Assembly: GCA_020633235.1 (NCBI GenBank)
Contig: JACKEA010000001.1
Span: forward strand, 930,001-994,000
From: Polyangiaceae bacterium
GTDB taxonomy: Bacteria; Myxococcota_A; Polyangia; Polyangiales; Polyangiaceae
Direction: 5' to 3'
DNA length: 64,000 nt
Shown here: positions 8,153 to 16,244 of the stretch, piece after piece
Layout: every line of letters starts with the position of its first letter
How positions within the stretch are numbered: the first letter of the stretch is position 1
The notes under the pieces: model-generated
The model's database searches: none
The model's input: the letters and a program-made list of their open reading frames with translations, nothing else
What the model was told of the DNA's origin: nothing
Program-made: the position numbers and the translations under genes

Positions 8153-10264
8153 ATGCGCGTTTCCCCCCTTTTCCTGGCGGGTCTTGTCGTTGCTTGCGCG
8201 GGGGCACCGCCGCCCGCACCGAAGCCGGCCGCGCCGAAGGTGGCGGTTGCTCCGCCCAAGGCGGAGCCCGAGCCGCCGGCGCCCCCGGAGCCGCTATCGG
8301 AGGAGTCGGTGGACGTGGCCGTGAAGGATGGGTTCCTGACGCTGGGCCTCGACAACGTGCGACCCAAGCTCTTGAGCGAGGACGAGCTGGTCCAACGCCT
8401 GCCGTATGCCGCCAAGCGCGAGGTGGATGCGATCTTCCGCGCGCGCAAGGCGCTGCGCGACGCGCAACGCAAGTACTCGAAGGCGTCCGGCGCCTACTAC
8501 CGCTGCGACGACTGCCCGCAGCGCGCACAGCTCGATCGCAATCGCAAGGCAGCGATGAAGGTCTCGTCCAACGCGCGCAAGGCGCAGTACAAGGCCATCG
8601 CCCACGCGGAGAAGGCGCTCGACAAGATGCTCGCCGCGCCCAAGGCCAAGCCGGAGGTCGGTATCGCCCTGGCTCGTATTCGTGCGCGGCGCTCGGATCT
8701 GAACGGCAACGACGTGCATTGGGTTCGCTACGGGGAGCCCACGATGGGATCCCTGGGGACGAGCGCGCTGAAGCGCGCGGCGGAGCTCGCGGGGCCGGAC
8801 GTCGAGATCGGGCGCGAGGTGCGGCACGAGCTCTTGAACGGACTTTGGGCCAAGGGCCAGTCGCAGCTGGCGCGCTCGGTCATCGCGGAGCTGGAGCCCG
8901 TGGCGCCTCCGGAGTGGCGCGCGGAGCTGGCGTTCCGTTCGGCCCTGTTGGACGCCCTCGAGGGCGACCACGCCAAGGCCGCCGACGGTTTCGAGAAGGC
9001 CCTTGCAGCGCACGTGCCCGGTAGCAGCGTCACGCGGAGGATGCTGGCGAAGGCCGTGCTCGCGGCGCGCTATCGCGCCCTCGACTTCGAACGGGCCTTG
9101 CCCGCGGCGTTTCAGGCGCTGGACGAAAGCGCGCGACCGGAGCCGGCGCCGCCCGCGCCGCCCCCACCGCCTGCGCCCAAGAAGCCCGCCAAGCCCACGA
9201 AGGCGACGGTCAAGGCAATCGCCAAGACCTCAGCGCTCTCGCAAGCGGCGGAGTTCGGGATGCTGGGCCTCCTGAGCACGTCGGGCTCGGCCGATCTCGA
9301 CGAAGACGGCATCGCACGCTTGGCGGCGGATTGCGTGGAGCGGCTGGGCAAGGATCCGATGAAGCTCTCCGCGTCCGCCGAGGCTCGCACTCGCGTTCTG
9401 AGCGTGCTCGCGACGCGGGCGCTCTACCGCAACGACGACAAGGGCGCGCGAGAGCTGGCAGAGGCCGCGCGGGCCCTGGGTACCTTCGCGGCCACCCGCG
9501 GCGCCATCGACGTGCTCGAGGCCCTCGCGATCAAGAGCGGCGACGCCGCGCTCACGAACGAGCTCCAGCGCGAGAAGGGCGGGCTTCCGTGGGGTCGCTC
9601 CGGGACGTGGACCAACAGCTACTCCGAGCCGGACGCCCGCGGTCTGGCCCGCGTGCTGCGCCAAAGCGCCGCTTCGGAGCAGGAGCCGGAAGAAGACCGC
9701 GAGCCGCTCGTGGCTCGCAACGTTCGGTCCGTCGTGCGCGCGTGCGTCGAGCCGGTGCGCACGTCTCTTCCAAGGGCTACCGGCAACGGCAAGGACCGCA
9801 AGATCGCCACCATCACGCTCCACGCCAAGGTGTTCGATGACGCACACGTCGAGCTCAGCACCAGCTCCGACAGCGATGAAGGCAGCGTGCGCCAGGTGCT
9901 GGACTGCTTGAACAGCATGGGTCCCAAGGTGCTCGCCCACGCACCCTCGAGCGTCACGGCTCGCGTCACCTTGGACGATGCCGTCCGGCGTCCTGGCGGC
10001 TGGGGCAGCGGCCTCGGCGGTCTCGTGGGCGACCAAGTGGGCGAAGCCTTCGGCTACGGCGGCCTCGGTCTCTCCGGCGTGGGTCGTGGCGGCGGCGGCA
10101 CTGGCACCGGCACCATCGGCCTCGGCAGCGTTGGCGTCATCGGCCACGGCAGCGGCACCGGCGTGGGCTACGGCTCGGGCAAGGGGCGCTTGGGCGGCAA
10201 GAAACCCACGCCCAAGACGACGCCCGCGCCCAAGATGACGCCCGCGCCGCAGAAGGCCCCGTAG
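8153..10264 (+). CDS. Large lipoprotein with helical repeats and Gly-rich AgmX-like tail
   Basis: A 703-residue protein with a lipoprotein signal (MRVSPLFLAGLVVACAG, Cys 15) and a Pro/Ala-rich linker to about residue 45. A charged alpha-helical region with TPR-like pairs spans residues 60-330, interrupted by a PAPPAPPPPPAPKKP stretch. The C-terminal third has a conserved-looking domain (NVRSVVRACVEPV to RVTLDDAVRR) and then a glycine-rich tail with GYGGLGLSGVG and GLGSVGVIGHGSG. The tail resembles those of AgmX/GltJ proteins of myxobacterial gliding and TonB-like systems; no FHA or membrane segment is present. Role in an envelope complex is inference. Confidence 0.65.
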   Translation: MRVSPLFLAGLVVACAGAPPPAPKPAAPKVAVAPPKAEPEPPAPPEPLSEESVDVAVKDGFLTLGLDNVRPKLLSEDELVQRLPYAAKREVDAIFRARKALRDAQRKYSKASGAYYRCDDCPQRAQLDRNRKAAMKVSSNARKAQYKAIAHAEKALDKMLAAPKAKPEVGIALARIRARRSDLNGNDVHWVRYGEPTMGSLGTSALKRAAELAGPDVEIGREVRHELLNGLWAKGQSQLARSVIAELEPVAPPEWRAELAFRSALLDALEGDHAKAADGFEKALAAHVPGSSVTRRMLAKAVLAARYRALDFERALPAAFQALDESARPEPAPPAPPPPPAPKKPAKPTKATVKAIAKTSALSQAAEFGMLGLLSTSGSADLDEDGIARLAADCVERLGKDPMKLSASAEARTRVLSVLATRALYRNDDKGARELAEAARALGTFAATRGAIDVLEALAIKSGDAALTNELQREKGGLPWGRSGTWTNSYSEPDARGLARVLRQSAASEQEPEEDREPLVARNVRSVVRACVEPVRTSLPRATGNGKDRKIATITLHAKVFDDAHVELSTSSDSDEGSVRQVLDCLNSMGPKVLAHAPSSVTARVTLDDAVRRPGGWGSGLGGLVGDQVGEAFGYGGLGLSGVGRGGGGTGTGTIGLGSVGVIGHGSGTGVGYGSGKGRLGGKKPTPKTTPAPKMTPAPQKAP

Positions 10265-10627
10265 CTACGGGTAGCTCACGCGGTCGTGCTCCCTTTGGGA
10301 TGCGATGACCAAGATCTCCGCCGGCTCTGCCGACGCATTCTCCACGTAGTGGCTCACGCCCGGCGGAAACGCCGCGACGCCACCCGCCGAAATCACCTCC
10401 GGAGCGCCGTCGGACCACGCCGTGACGGTGCCCGAAAGGACCACCACCAGCTCTTCCCGTTCTGAATGTCGGTGCGCCGCGGAAGCTCGCGTCCCCGGCG
10501 GCACTACATCGTGATGGACGAACAGGGACCGCAAGCCGAGTCCCTCGCTCAGCACGGCACTCCGCGCGTACGTCTCCCCGGTTGTCGCAGAGGAAAGCTG
10601 GCGGTGCTCGATCGCGTTGGGATCCAT
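10265..10627 (-). CDS. Small cupin-domain protein
   Basis: A 120-residue single cupin. The open frame extends upstream, but the ATG giving MDPNAIEHRQL is the natural family start. Motif 1 (GTRASAAHRHSEREELVVVL) keeps two His and a Glu metal ligand, and motif 2 (PPGVSHYVEN) keeps the third His, so a divalent metal site is likely. Small cupins of this type serve as dioxygenases, isomerases or sensors; the substrate cannot be told. It ends next to, and convergent with, the large lipoprotein gene, and its upstream region holds two palindromes. Confidence 0.8.
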   Translation of the reverse strand: MDPNAIEHRQLSSATTGETYARSAVLSEGLGLRSLFVHHDVVPPGTRASAAHRHSEREELVVVLSGTVTAWSDGAPEVISAGGVAAFPPGVSHYVENASAEPAEILVIASQREHDRVSYP

Positions 10628-10642
10628 GCCCCCATCGTTGTC

Positions 10643-10657
10643 GGTTCCGCGGCGGCG
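10643..10657 (-). repeat. Dispersed repeat core copy
   Basis: GGTTCCGCGGCGG is the reverse complement of the core of the dispersed element; the right side diverges (CG instead of ACC), as in the copy near 37251. It lies upstream of the cupin gene. Confidence 0.45.
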
Positions 10658-10677
10658 TCGAGGGCGGATCCGCAGCA

Positions 10678-10709
10678 CGGAAAATAGGATGTACACATCC
10701 CATTTTCCG
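10678..10709. promoter_or_regulatory. 32-bp near-perfect palindrome
   Basis: CGGAAAATAGGATGT and its partner ACATCCCATTTTCCG form 15-bp arms with one mismatch around a central AC, so the centre reads TGTACA. It lies about 50 bp upstream of the cupin start. The tight centre favours a dimeric protein binding site over an RNA hairpin, but an imperfect terminator cannot be excluded. Confidence 0.55.
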
Positions 10710-10810
10710 GGGACGGGAGGGGGCACGACGGCCTGCGCGCCGGTGTCCCCCTCTGCGGCGGCCTCGCTCGAGGCCCACCGCGATGTAGGGTCACAATTTG
10801 CTCAGAATCG

Positions 10811-10857
10811 TGATCATCCGGACGGGGATGGTCGACCATGTGCCCCGAATGATCATC
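10811..10857. promoter_or_regulatory. Interrupted dyad centred on GGTCGACC
   Basis: TGATCATCCGG on the left is matched by CCGAATGATCAT on the right, with an inner ATGGTC-GACCAT palindrome at the centre (about 10838-10849). The outer and inner arms are separated by non-matching bases. It may be a two-site operator for the divergent genes; function is inference. Confidence 0.35.
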
Positions 10858-11013
10858 CAGGCGAGCATTTTTCGGGGCCCGTGAGCGAACCGTCCGTGTG
10901 CGATACACTCCGTGCAGGGCATTGATCGTATGCCCGACACGGCGGCTGCCTGCCCCAAGTGCGGGTGGGCGCGTGCGGCTGGACGCGAGCTCGTGGTAAC
11001 GGCACATTCCAAC

Positions 11014-11406
11014 ATGATCGAACATGTTCGGCGGGGATTCCGCGGCAGCTTTTGCTTCCTGATCTGTGCATGCGCCGCTACCGTTCTCTCGGCGTGCGTG
11101 TCCGAACATCAGGATCCTGGCCGGTCATCTTCGTCAGTCGGAGGGGATGCGTCCCCCGACGCGCACGCTGACAGCACGGTTGATGCGAACGAAGACGGGA
11201 CGAGCGCGCCCTGCGAGGACGCGCCCGGCGTAGTGGCGGACGACCCTGCTTCTTCCTGCCAGCAGTTGCCGGACGATCCTACGCTCGAGTGTCCTGCCTA
11301 TTACCCCCGCCTTTTCGAGTGCGCCGACGCGACCTCACTGAAGTGCTGCATCTCGCCGGGCATTGCAGGGCTAGCTGATGGTCCCTACATCAGGTGCTGC
11401 AAATAG
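11014..11406 (+). CDS. Small Cys-rich lipoprotein, unknown function
   Basis: The ATG starting MIEHVRRGFRGSFCFLICAC was chosen because it gives a lipoprotein signal (positive n-region, hydrophobic core, lipobox LSAC near residue 29); the longer frame adds an implausible N-terminus. The mature ~100 residues are acidic, with a Ser/Asp-rich linker and then a small domain with eight cysteines (SCQQLP, LECPAYYPRLFEC, LKCC, RCC) that probably form disulfides. No family recognised. Orphan gene between the cupin and the mobile region. Confidence 0.6.
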   Translation: MIEHVRRGFRGSFCFLICACAATVLSACVSEHQDPGRSSSSVGGDASPDAHADSTVDANEDGTSAPCEDAPGVVADDPASSCQQLPDDPTLECPAYYPRLFECADATSLKCCISPGIAGLADGPYIRCCK

Positions 11407-11563
11407 GGCGGAAACGCCCTCGGACGGGGTGATCTTCGGAACCCACGACTACCGCGATGCCCTCAAGAAGGCCGTCGTTGCGTGCTCTCGCCGAATGCCA
11501 AGACGCTGGCGAGCCACGACTTCCGCCACAGGAGCTTTCGCAACTAGCTAGAACTGCGGCTCC

Positions 11564-11590
11564 TAACCCCAGCGGTCACCTGAGTCGATC
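11564..11590 (+). repeat. Solo remnant of an IS630-type terminus
   Basis: TAACCCCAGCGGTCACCTGA and the seven bases after it match the left end of the two nearby IS630 elements (TAACCCCAGAGATCACCTGG...) at about 22 of 27 positions, including the TA target dinucleotide. No transposase reading frame or second end of the same type is seen near it, so it looks like a decayed end or a related solo end. Confidence 0.45.
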
Positions 11591-11665
11591 CTCTCTCGCA
11601 AAGCGGCGGCCCAACGACGATTTTCCGATCGGGTGGCCTGTCGATTCGGCGCGGAATCAACCCGC

Positions 11666-12832
11666 CTATCGCGGAACGAGCAGCGCCAGGGCACGCCGAA
11701 GCAGCTCTTCTAGCGAGAGGGTGCGAGCTTCTCGGGCGAGCTTTTCCGTCGCCTGCTTGGCTTCGGCCTTTTTGAAGCCTTGGCTCGTGAGGGCCAACAG
11801 GAGCTTGTCTTGCTTCTCCCGCGCCTCTGCATCCGCAGCGTCCCCGGGGTCTGAACGCCTTCGCTGACGAAGGCGCTTCTTCTCTTCGACGTACTCCTTG
11901 CCGAAGGTCTTCTTGGCCGCGTTCAAGTTGTGGCTGGCGCAGAACACCCGACCATTGGCGGCATCGTCGCCACCACCGATGCCGGTGGCTTCGATGTGGT
12001 CATACTGGAGAAACGCCCTTGCCGTGCAGCGCACGCCGGACTCCGACACGAAGCAGCACTGGGCGCCGTCCCGCTCGTACACCTCGCGTCGGGCCGCACG
12101 GCCGGGCTCGCCCGGCTTCGTTCCGCGGGAGCGGCGCGGCTTGTCCGTCTTGCCCCAGCGCTTGTTCTCCAGCTCGCGAATCAGCGCATCCAGCGCCCGT
12201 TCGACCACGACCTCCAGCTCCCGGCTCACGTGGCTCATCAGATTCTGGGCGTGCTCGAGCTTCGCTTTCAGGCTCTCGCTGGCGCTGAAATGCACCTCGA
12301 AGCGCCCTTCCGAGAGCGGCTCCACGCCGGCCCGCGACCCTTTCCCGGCACTGGGTTTGACCCGATCCGGGACGTCGGGCTTCGGGAACCAGCGCGCGAG
12401 CACCACGCGAATCCCCGCGCTCGTCTTGCCGGCGGCTTCTTCCAGGAGCGCAGCGTGATTCTCCCGAGTGAGCCGCGGAGCCAAGAGCGAAAGCCCAGAA
12501 AGGTGCAAGTTTCCGTCTGCGAGCAGCGAGAGCACCACCGGAAACGAGAGCGCAGCCCGCGCCCCGGCGATGCTCCGATACGCCGTGCCCTCGCTCATCC
12601 CGAGGCCGCGCACGCAGAAGTCGTACATGGAGGAGTATCCCTCGTCGTACACGAGCTCGCGCCGGTCGATTTCAGCGAGATGCGCGACCAAGTGCGCGAT
12701 CGCTTTGCGACGACCGGCGTTGGCCACGACCGCGCTGGACCAGAGGTCGCGATTGGAGAGGTCTTGAAGTGCGGAGAGCGCAGTGCGCTCGGTGGCAGAC
12801 AGTTCTACGGAAATGGCTTTGGACGATGACAT
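11666..12832 (-). CDS. HNH endonuclease-domain protein
   Basis: A 388-residue protein; the ATG giving MSSSKAISVELSATERTAL is preferred over in-frame codons upstream that give an unlikely basic leader. Residues 1-230 are alpha-helical and resemble the N-terminal region of DUF222-like/HNH families. The HNH nuclease module is at about residues 255-325 (YERDGAQCCF, QYDHIEATGIGG, GRVFCASHNLNAA), with DHI, Asn and the final HN matching the metal finger. The C-terminus is charged and helical. Such genes occur in several copies in myxobacterial genomes and often lie by mobile elements; this one sits next to two insertion sequences. Whether it is a homing-type, restriction-type or repair enzyme is unknown. 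Confidence 0.75.
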   Translation of the reverse strand: MSSSKAISVELSATERTALSALQDLSNRDLWSSAVVANAGRRKAIAHLVAHLAEIDRRELVYDEGYSSMYDFCVRGLGMSEGTAYRSIAGARAALSFPVVLSLLADGNLHLSGLSLLAPRLTRENHAALLEEAAGKTSAGIRVVLARWFPKPDVPDRVKPSAGKGSRAGVEPLSEGRFEVHFSASESLKAKLEHAQNLMSHVSRELEVVVERALDALIRELENKRWGKTDKPRRSRGTKPGEPGRAARREVYERDGAQCCFVSESGVRCTARAFLQYDHIEATGIGGGDDAANGRVFCASHNLNAAKKTFGKEYVEEKKRLRQRRRSDPGDAADAEAREKQDKLLLALTSQGFKKAEAKQATEKLAREARTLSLEELLRRALALLVPR

Positions 12833-13216
12833 GGCAAACCCCCGTGGTTTCCTCCGGCATACCATGGGAAATTTCGCCTTCTTCAGCGCACCGTGGCTGC
12901 GCCTTCGAGCCCGCGGGCACTTCGAGGATCGATTTCGTTTCGAACGCGCCTCCATTGGGCGCACGTGCGCTGCGCGGGCGCTGTGCGAACGAGATCGGCG
13001 AAATGGGAGCGCGGAGCGGCCGCAAGCTCGTCAACTGAAATCGCATTCGCGGTGTCGAATTCTGTCGTCCGCTTCGCAGTCGCCTCGCGTCGCCATGGTT
13101 GCAGATCTTCCGGCCGCTTGGCCCGCCCTCGAACGACGCTCGCAACGGCGGCGAACCCGTCCGTCGCACTCGCCGAGGTGGCATCCGTGGTGGTCAACCC
13201 AGGTGAACAGTGGGTC
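12833..13216. other. Intergenic region left of the first IS630 copy
   Basis: No supported gene. A minus-strand frame of 104 codons (start near 13197) is Ala-rich, has no recognisable domain and may be a remnant or chance. The sequence is less extreme in base use than the flanking genes, consistent with a decayed or transferred stretch. Confidence 0.4.
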
Positions 13217-13228
13217 TAACCCCAGAGA

Positions 13229-13851
13229 TCACCTGGGTTGAACCGAGTATCCGGCATGAGCGAACCACTGTCGACAATGGCGCGGGGTAACGCGATGGCG
13301 TGCCCGGCGTGCGATCCGGCGCAGCGCGTGGGCGTCTCGGGGGGCGTGGCGGCGAACGTGCTGTTTTTGGAGCGCCCAGGCGGGCTCGATGGGGTTGAAG
13401 TCGGGCGAATAGGGCGGGAGGTAGAGCACGCGCACGCCACGGAGCGCACAGAGCGGAGTGACTCGAGCGTCGTGGTGTGCCTTGAGGTTGTCCAGGACCA
13501 GCACGTCGCCACGCCGAAGCCGTGGAAGGAGGTGCTTGTCCAGCCATTCGACGAAGCGGTCGGCGTTGGTCGTCGCGAACATCGTATTGAGCACGACCCA
13601 GCCAGTGACCCGGATCGCACCGAGCAAGGTGAGGTTTGGGCCCCAGTTCATCGGCGTACGCTCGATGTGTACTCGGTTCCCTTCTTGACCCAGGCACAGC
13701 TCCTGGCCATGGCAACGTTGAGCCCGGATTCGTCGATGAAGACCAGCCGCTCTACCGGGATCCGCCGGACCTCCCGCTGGAACGCCTTTCGCTTGGCAAC
13801 GACGTCCGGCCGCAGCTGCTCCAGCGGCCGGAAGCGTTTTTTTTAACGACG
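13229..13851 (-). pseudogene. IS630 orfB (DDE catalytic half), frameshifted
   Basis: This region encodes the catalytic part (IDESG, LDNLKAHHD, NPIEPAW) but a 2-bp insertion between GTEY and IERTP separates the first catalytic Asp from the other two acidic residues. The intact sequence is present in copy 2, so the defect arose after or during duplication. Confidence 0.85.
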
Positions 13852-14186
13852 TACCCAGCGCGGTACAGCGCCCGCTTGATGCTCGAAACGTGGCGACGGG
13901 CGCTGCCTCGCCGGCCTCGGTTGTACTCGGCCGTGATCTCTCCGGCGGTTGCGTCACCCAGGCGCGCGACCACGGCTTCCAGCTCTGCCAGCGAGATGTC
14001 CGAGCGGGTACCCCCACGCTTCTTGCGCGGCGTGACCTCACCTTCGTCCCGGTACTGCCACATCCAGCGCTTCACCGTGGCCTCCCCCACGGAGAAGCGG
14101 CGGGCCAGCGTCACGTACCCCCCTTCGCCAGCCTCGTACGCGGCGACAACCCTCTGCCTCAACTCGATAGGATGCGCTTCAGCCAT
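13752..14186 (-). CDS. IS630 orfA, N-terminal DNA-binding half of transposase
   Basis: A 144-codon frame with a helix-turn-helix (IELRQRVVAAYEAGEGGYVT, then GEATVKRWMWQYRDEG), followed by an arginine-rich second HTH region. It recognises the element ends. Real coding content ends at about residue 116 (GYVVKK), where a run of eight A residues allows a shift into orfB; the remaining residues are the zero-frame tail. Identical to the same gene in copy 2. Confidence 0.85.
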   Translation of the reverse strand: MAEAHPIELRQRVVAAYEAGEGGYVTLARRFSVGEATVKRWMWQYRDEGEVTPRKKRGGTRSDISLAELEAVVARLGDATAGEITAEYNRGRRGSARRHVSSIKRALYRAGYVVKKNASGRWSSCGRTSLPSERRSSGRSGGSR

Positions 14187-14765
14187 GCCCCCTTCAGATC
14201 AAACCGAGATCCGTCAGTCAAGCATGATCGACTCAACCGAGCACTGGGGTTAAACGCCTGCGCCTGAACACTTTTCTTTCAGTACCCACCACCAGGTGAA
14301 TAGAGCCGTTGTGAGATCCGGTGCGAAGGAGAGGACGCTGACCCGGCGGGAGCACGGCGGAGCGCGATGGACAGCCCATATGAAGAACGTCACACGCCGA
14401 ACATGAGGGCTAAGTCCGGCGTTGCCAGGAAGCACCGCGGGTAGAATTCTGACGTGTTGTGAGATCCGGTGCGAAGGAGAGGACGCTGACCCGGCGGGAG
14501 CGCGGCGGAGCGCGATGGACAGCCCATATGAAGAACGTCACACGCCGAGCATGAGGGCTAAGTCCGGCGTTGCCAGGAAGCACCACGGGTAGAATTCTGA
14601 CGGCCAGGAGTGATCTAGTGCGAAGGAGAGGACGCTGACCCGGCGGGAGCGCGGCGGAGCGCGATGGACAGCCCATATGAAGAACGTCACACGCCGAACA
14701 TGAGGGCTAAGTCCGGCGTTGCCAGGAAGCGCCGCGGGCAGAACATCTACTCAAAGCGTGATCTA

Positions 14766-15795
14766 ACCCCAGAGATCACCTGGGTTGAACCGAGTATCCG
14801 GCATGAGCGAACCACTGTCGACAATGGCGCGGGGTAACGCGATGGCGTGCCCGGCGTGCGATCCGGCGCAGCGCGTGGGCGTCTCGGGGGGCGTGGCGGC
14901 GAACGTGCTGTTTTTGGAGCGCCCAGGCGGGCTCGATGGGGTTGAAGTCGGGCGAATAGGGCGGGAGGTAGAGCACGCGCACGCCACGGAGCGCACAGAG
15001 CGGAGTGACTCGAGCGTCGTGGTGTGCCTTGAGGTTGTCCAGGACCAGCACGTCGCCACGCCGAAGCCGTGGAAGGAGGTGCTTGTCCAGCCATTCGACG
15101 AAGCGGTCGGCGTTGGTCGTCGCGAACATCGTATTGAGCACGACCCAGCCAGTGACCCGGATCGCACCGAGCAAGGTGAGGTTTGGGCCCCAGTTCATCG
15201 GCGTACGCTCGATGTACTCGGTTCCCTTCTTGACCCAGGCACAGCTCCTGGCCATGGCAACGTTGAGCCCGGATTCGTCGATGAAGACCAGCCGCTCTAC
15301 CGGGATCCGCCGGACCTCCCGCTGGAACGCCTTTCGCTTGGCAACGACGTCCGGCCGCAGCTGCTCCAGCGGCCGGAAGCGTTTTTTTTAACGACGTACC
15401 CAGCGCGGTACAGCGCCCGCTTGATGCTCGAAACGTGGCGACGGGCGCTGCCTCGCCGGCCTCGGTTGTACTCGGCCGTGATCTCTCCGGCGGTTGCGTC
15501 ACCCAGGCGCGCGACCACGGCTTCCAGCTCTGCCAGCGAGATGTCCGAGCGGGTACCCCCACGCTTCTTGCGCGGCGTGACCTCACCTTCGTCCCGGTAC
15601 TGCCACATCCAGCGCTTCACCGTGGCCTCCCCCACGGAGAAGCGGCGGGCCAGCGTCACGTACCCCCCTTCGCCAGCCTCGTACGCGGCGACAACCCTCT
15701 GCCTCAACTCGATAGGATGCGCTTCAGCCATGCCCCCTTCAGATCAAACCGAGATCCGTCAGTCAAGCATGATCGACTCAACCGAGCACTGGGGT
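14766..15795 (-). mobile_element. IS630-type element, copy 2 (1030 bp, intact)
   Basis: A complete element with ACCCCAG terminal repeats and TA target duplications at 14764-14765 and 15796-15797. It sits in the GATCTAGTGCGAAGG junction between two tRNA-tail units; the uninterrupted junction GTGATCTAGTGCGAAGG is visible at other units, so the empty site can be reconstructed exactly. Both halves of the transposase are intact. Confidence 0.95.
14776..15731 (-). CDS. IS630 transposase, orfA-orfB fusion by -1 frameshift
   Basis: orfA (start 15731) holds the helix-turn-helix DNA-binding domain, and orfB holds the DDE catalytic domain. They are in different frames. At about 15381-15392 the coding strand reads GTT AAA AAA AAC, a classical A-AAA-AAC slippery site; a -1 shift continues as RFRPLEQLRPDVVAKRKAF and reaches all catalytic residues: Asp in VFIDESG, Asp in LVLDNLKAHH and Glu in NPIEPAW. 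IS630 elements are known to use programmed frameshifting or transcriptional slippage. Without a shift, orfA ends after 144 codons. Cut-and-paste transposition into TA dinucleotides is expected. Confidence 0.9.
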
Positions 15796-16244
15796 TAGTG
15801 CGAAGGAGAGGACGCTGACCCGGCGGGAGCGCGGCGGAGCGCGATGGACAGCCCATATGAAGAACGTCACACGCCGAGCATGAGGGCTAAGTCCGGCGTT
15901 GCCAGGAAGCACCGCGGGTAGAACACCGACGGCCAAGAGTGATCTAGTGCGAAGGAGAGGACGCTGACCCGGCGGGAGCGCGGCGGAGCGCGATGGACCG
16001 GACATATGAAGAACGTCACACGCCGAGCATGAGGGCTAAGTCCGGCGTTGCCAGGAAGCACCGCGGGTAGAACACCGACGGCCAAGAGTGATCTAGTGCG
16101 AAGGAGAGGACGCTGACCCGGCGGGAGCGCGGCGGAGCGCGATGCACAGCCCAGATGAAGAACGTCACACGCCGAGCATGAGGGCTAAGTCCGGCGTTGC
16201 CAGGAAGCGCCACGGGCAGAATTCTGACGTGTTGTGAGATCCGG

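Larger units (their letters stand above)
10628..11013. other. Intergenic region with two dyads and a repeat copy
   Basis: No convincing gene is seen in these 386 bp between the divergent cupin and small lipoprotein genes. It holds one copy of the dispersed repeat core, a 32-bp near-perfect palindrome and a longer interrupted dyad, so it looks like a regulatory region serving one or both neighbours. Confidence 0.6.
13219..14250 (-). mobile_element. IS630-type element, copy 1 (1032 bp, frameshifted)
   Basis: The element is bounded by ACCCCAG terminal inverted repeats and flanked by TA at 13217-13218 and 14251-14252, the target duplication typical of the IS630/Tc1-mariner superfamily. It appears identical to copy 2 except for a 2-bp duplication (GT on the plus strand) near 13673, which throws orfB out of frame. 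It is therefore probably non-autonomous. The near identity shows that one copy arose recently from the other. Confidence 0.9.
14321..16243 (-). repeat. Tandem array of six tRNA-tail units (about 148 bp each)
   Basis: Six units begin at 14321, 14469, 14618, 15798, 15947 and 16097 (plus-strand left edges), with periods of 147-150 bp; IS630 copy 2 splits unit 3 from unit 4. Every unit starts with GTGCGAAGGAGAGGAC, the exact reverse complement of the last 15 nt of the adjacent tRNA-Leu plus one base. The next ~115 bp are nearly identical between units, and the last ~30 bp vary between two or three types. On the minus strand the array lies directly downstream of the tRNA, so it can be transcribed with it. 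The layout matches the E. coli tyrT locus, where 178-bp repeats each carrying 19 bp of the tRNA 3' end give the rtT RNA. Arg-rich open frames cross the units, as in that locus, but are not called as genes. Confidence 0.9.

Noticed and set aside
10464..10488. ATGTCGGTGCGCCGCGGAA, 18 of 19 match to the dispersed repeat
   Set aside because: It lies inside the cupin gene and encodes the conserved His-x-His metal motif (AAHRHSE), so the match is most likely coincidence from coding constraint in GC-rich DNA.
12883..13197. Minus-strand 104-codon frame left of IS copy 1
   Set aside because: Ala-rich, no domain, no ribosome binding site and next to a mobile element; more likely chance or a decayed remnant than a gene.
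14250..16213. Minus-strand Arg-rich frames through the tandem units
   Set aside because: They are recreated in every unit by the shared sequence and have no start or family; similar frames occur in the tyrT repeats. Kept as part of the repeat, not called as genes.
14321..16243. CRISPR array
   Set aside because: Long near-identical units of ~148 bp with short variable parts and no cas genes do not fit a CRISPR repeat-spacer pattern; the tRNA 3' end explains the unit border.
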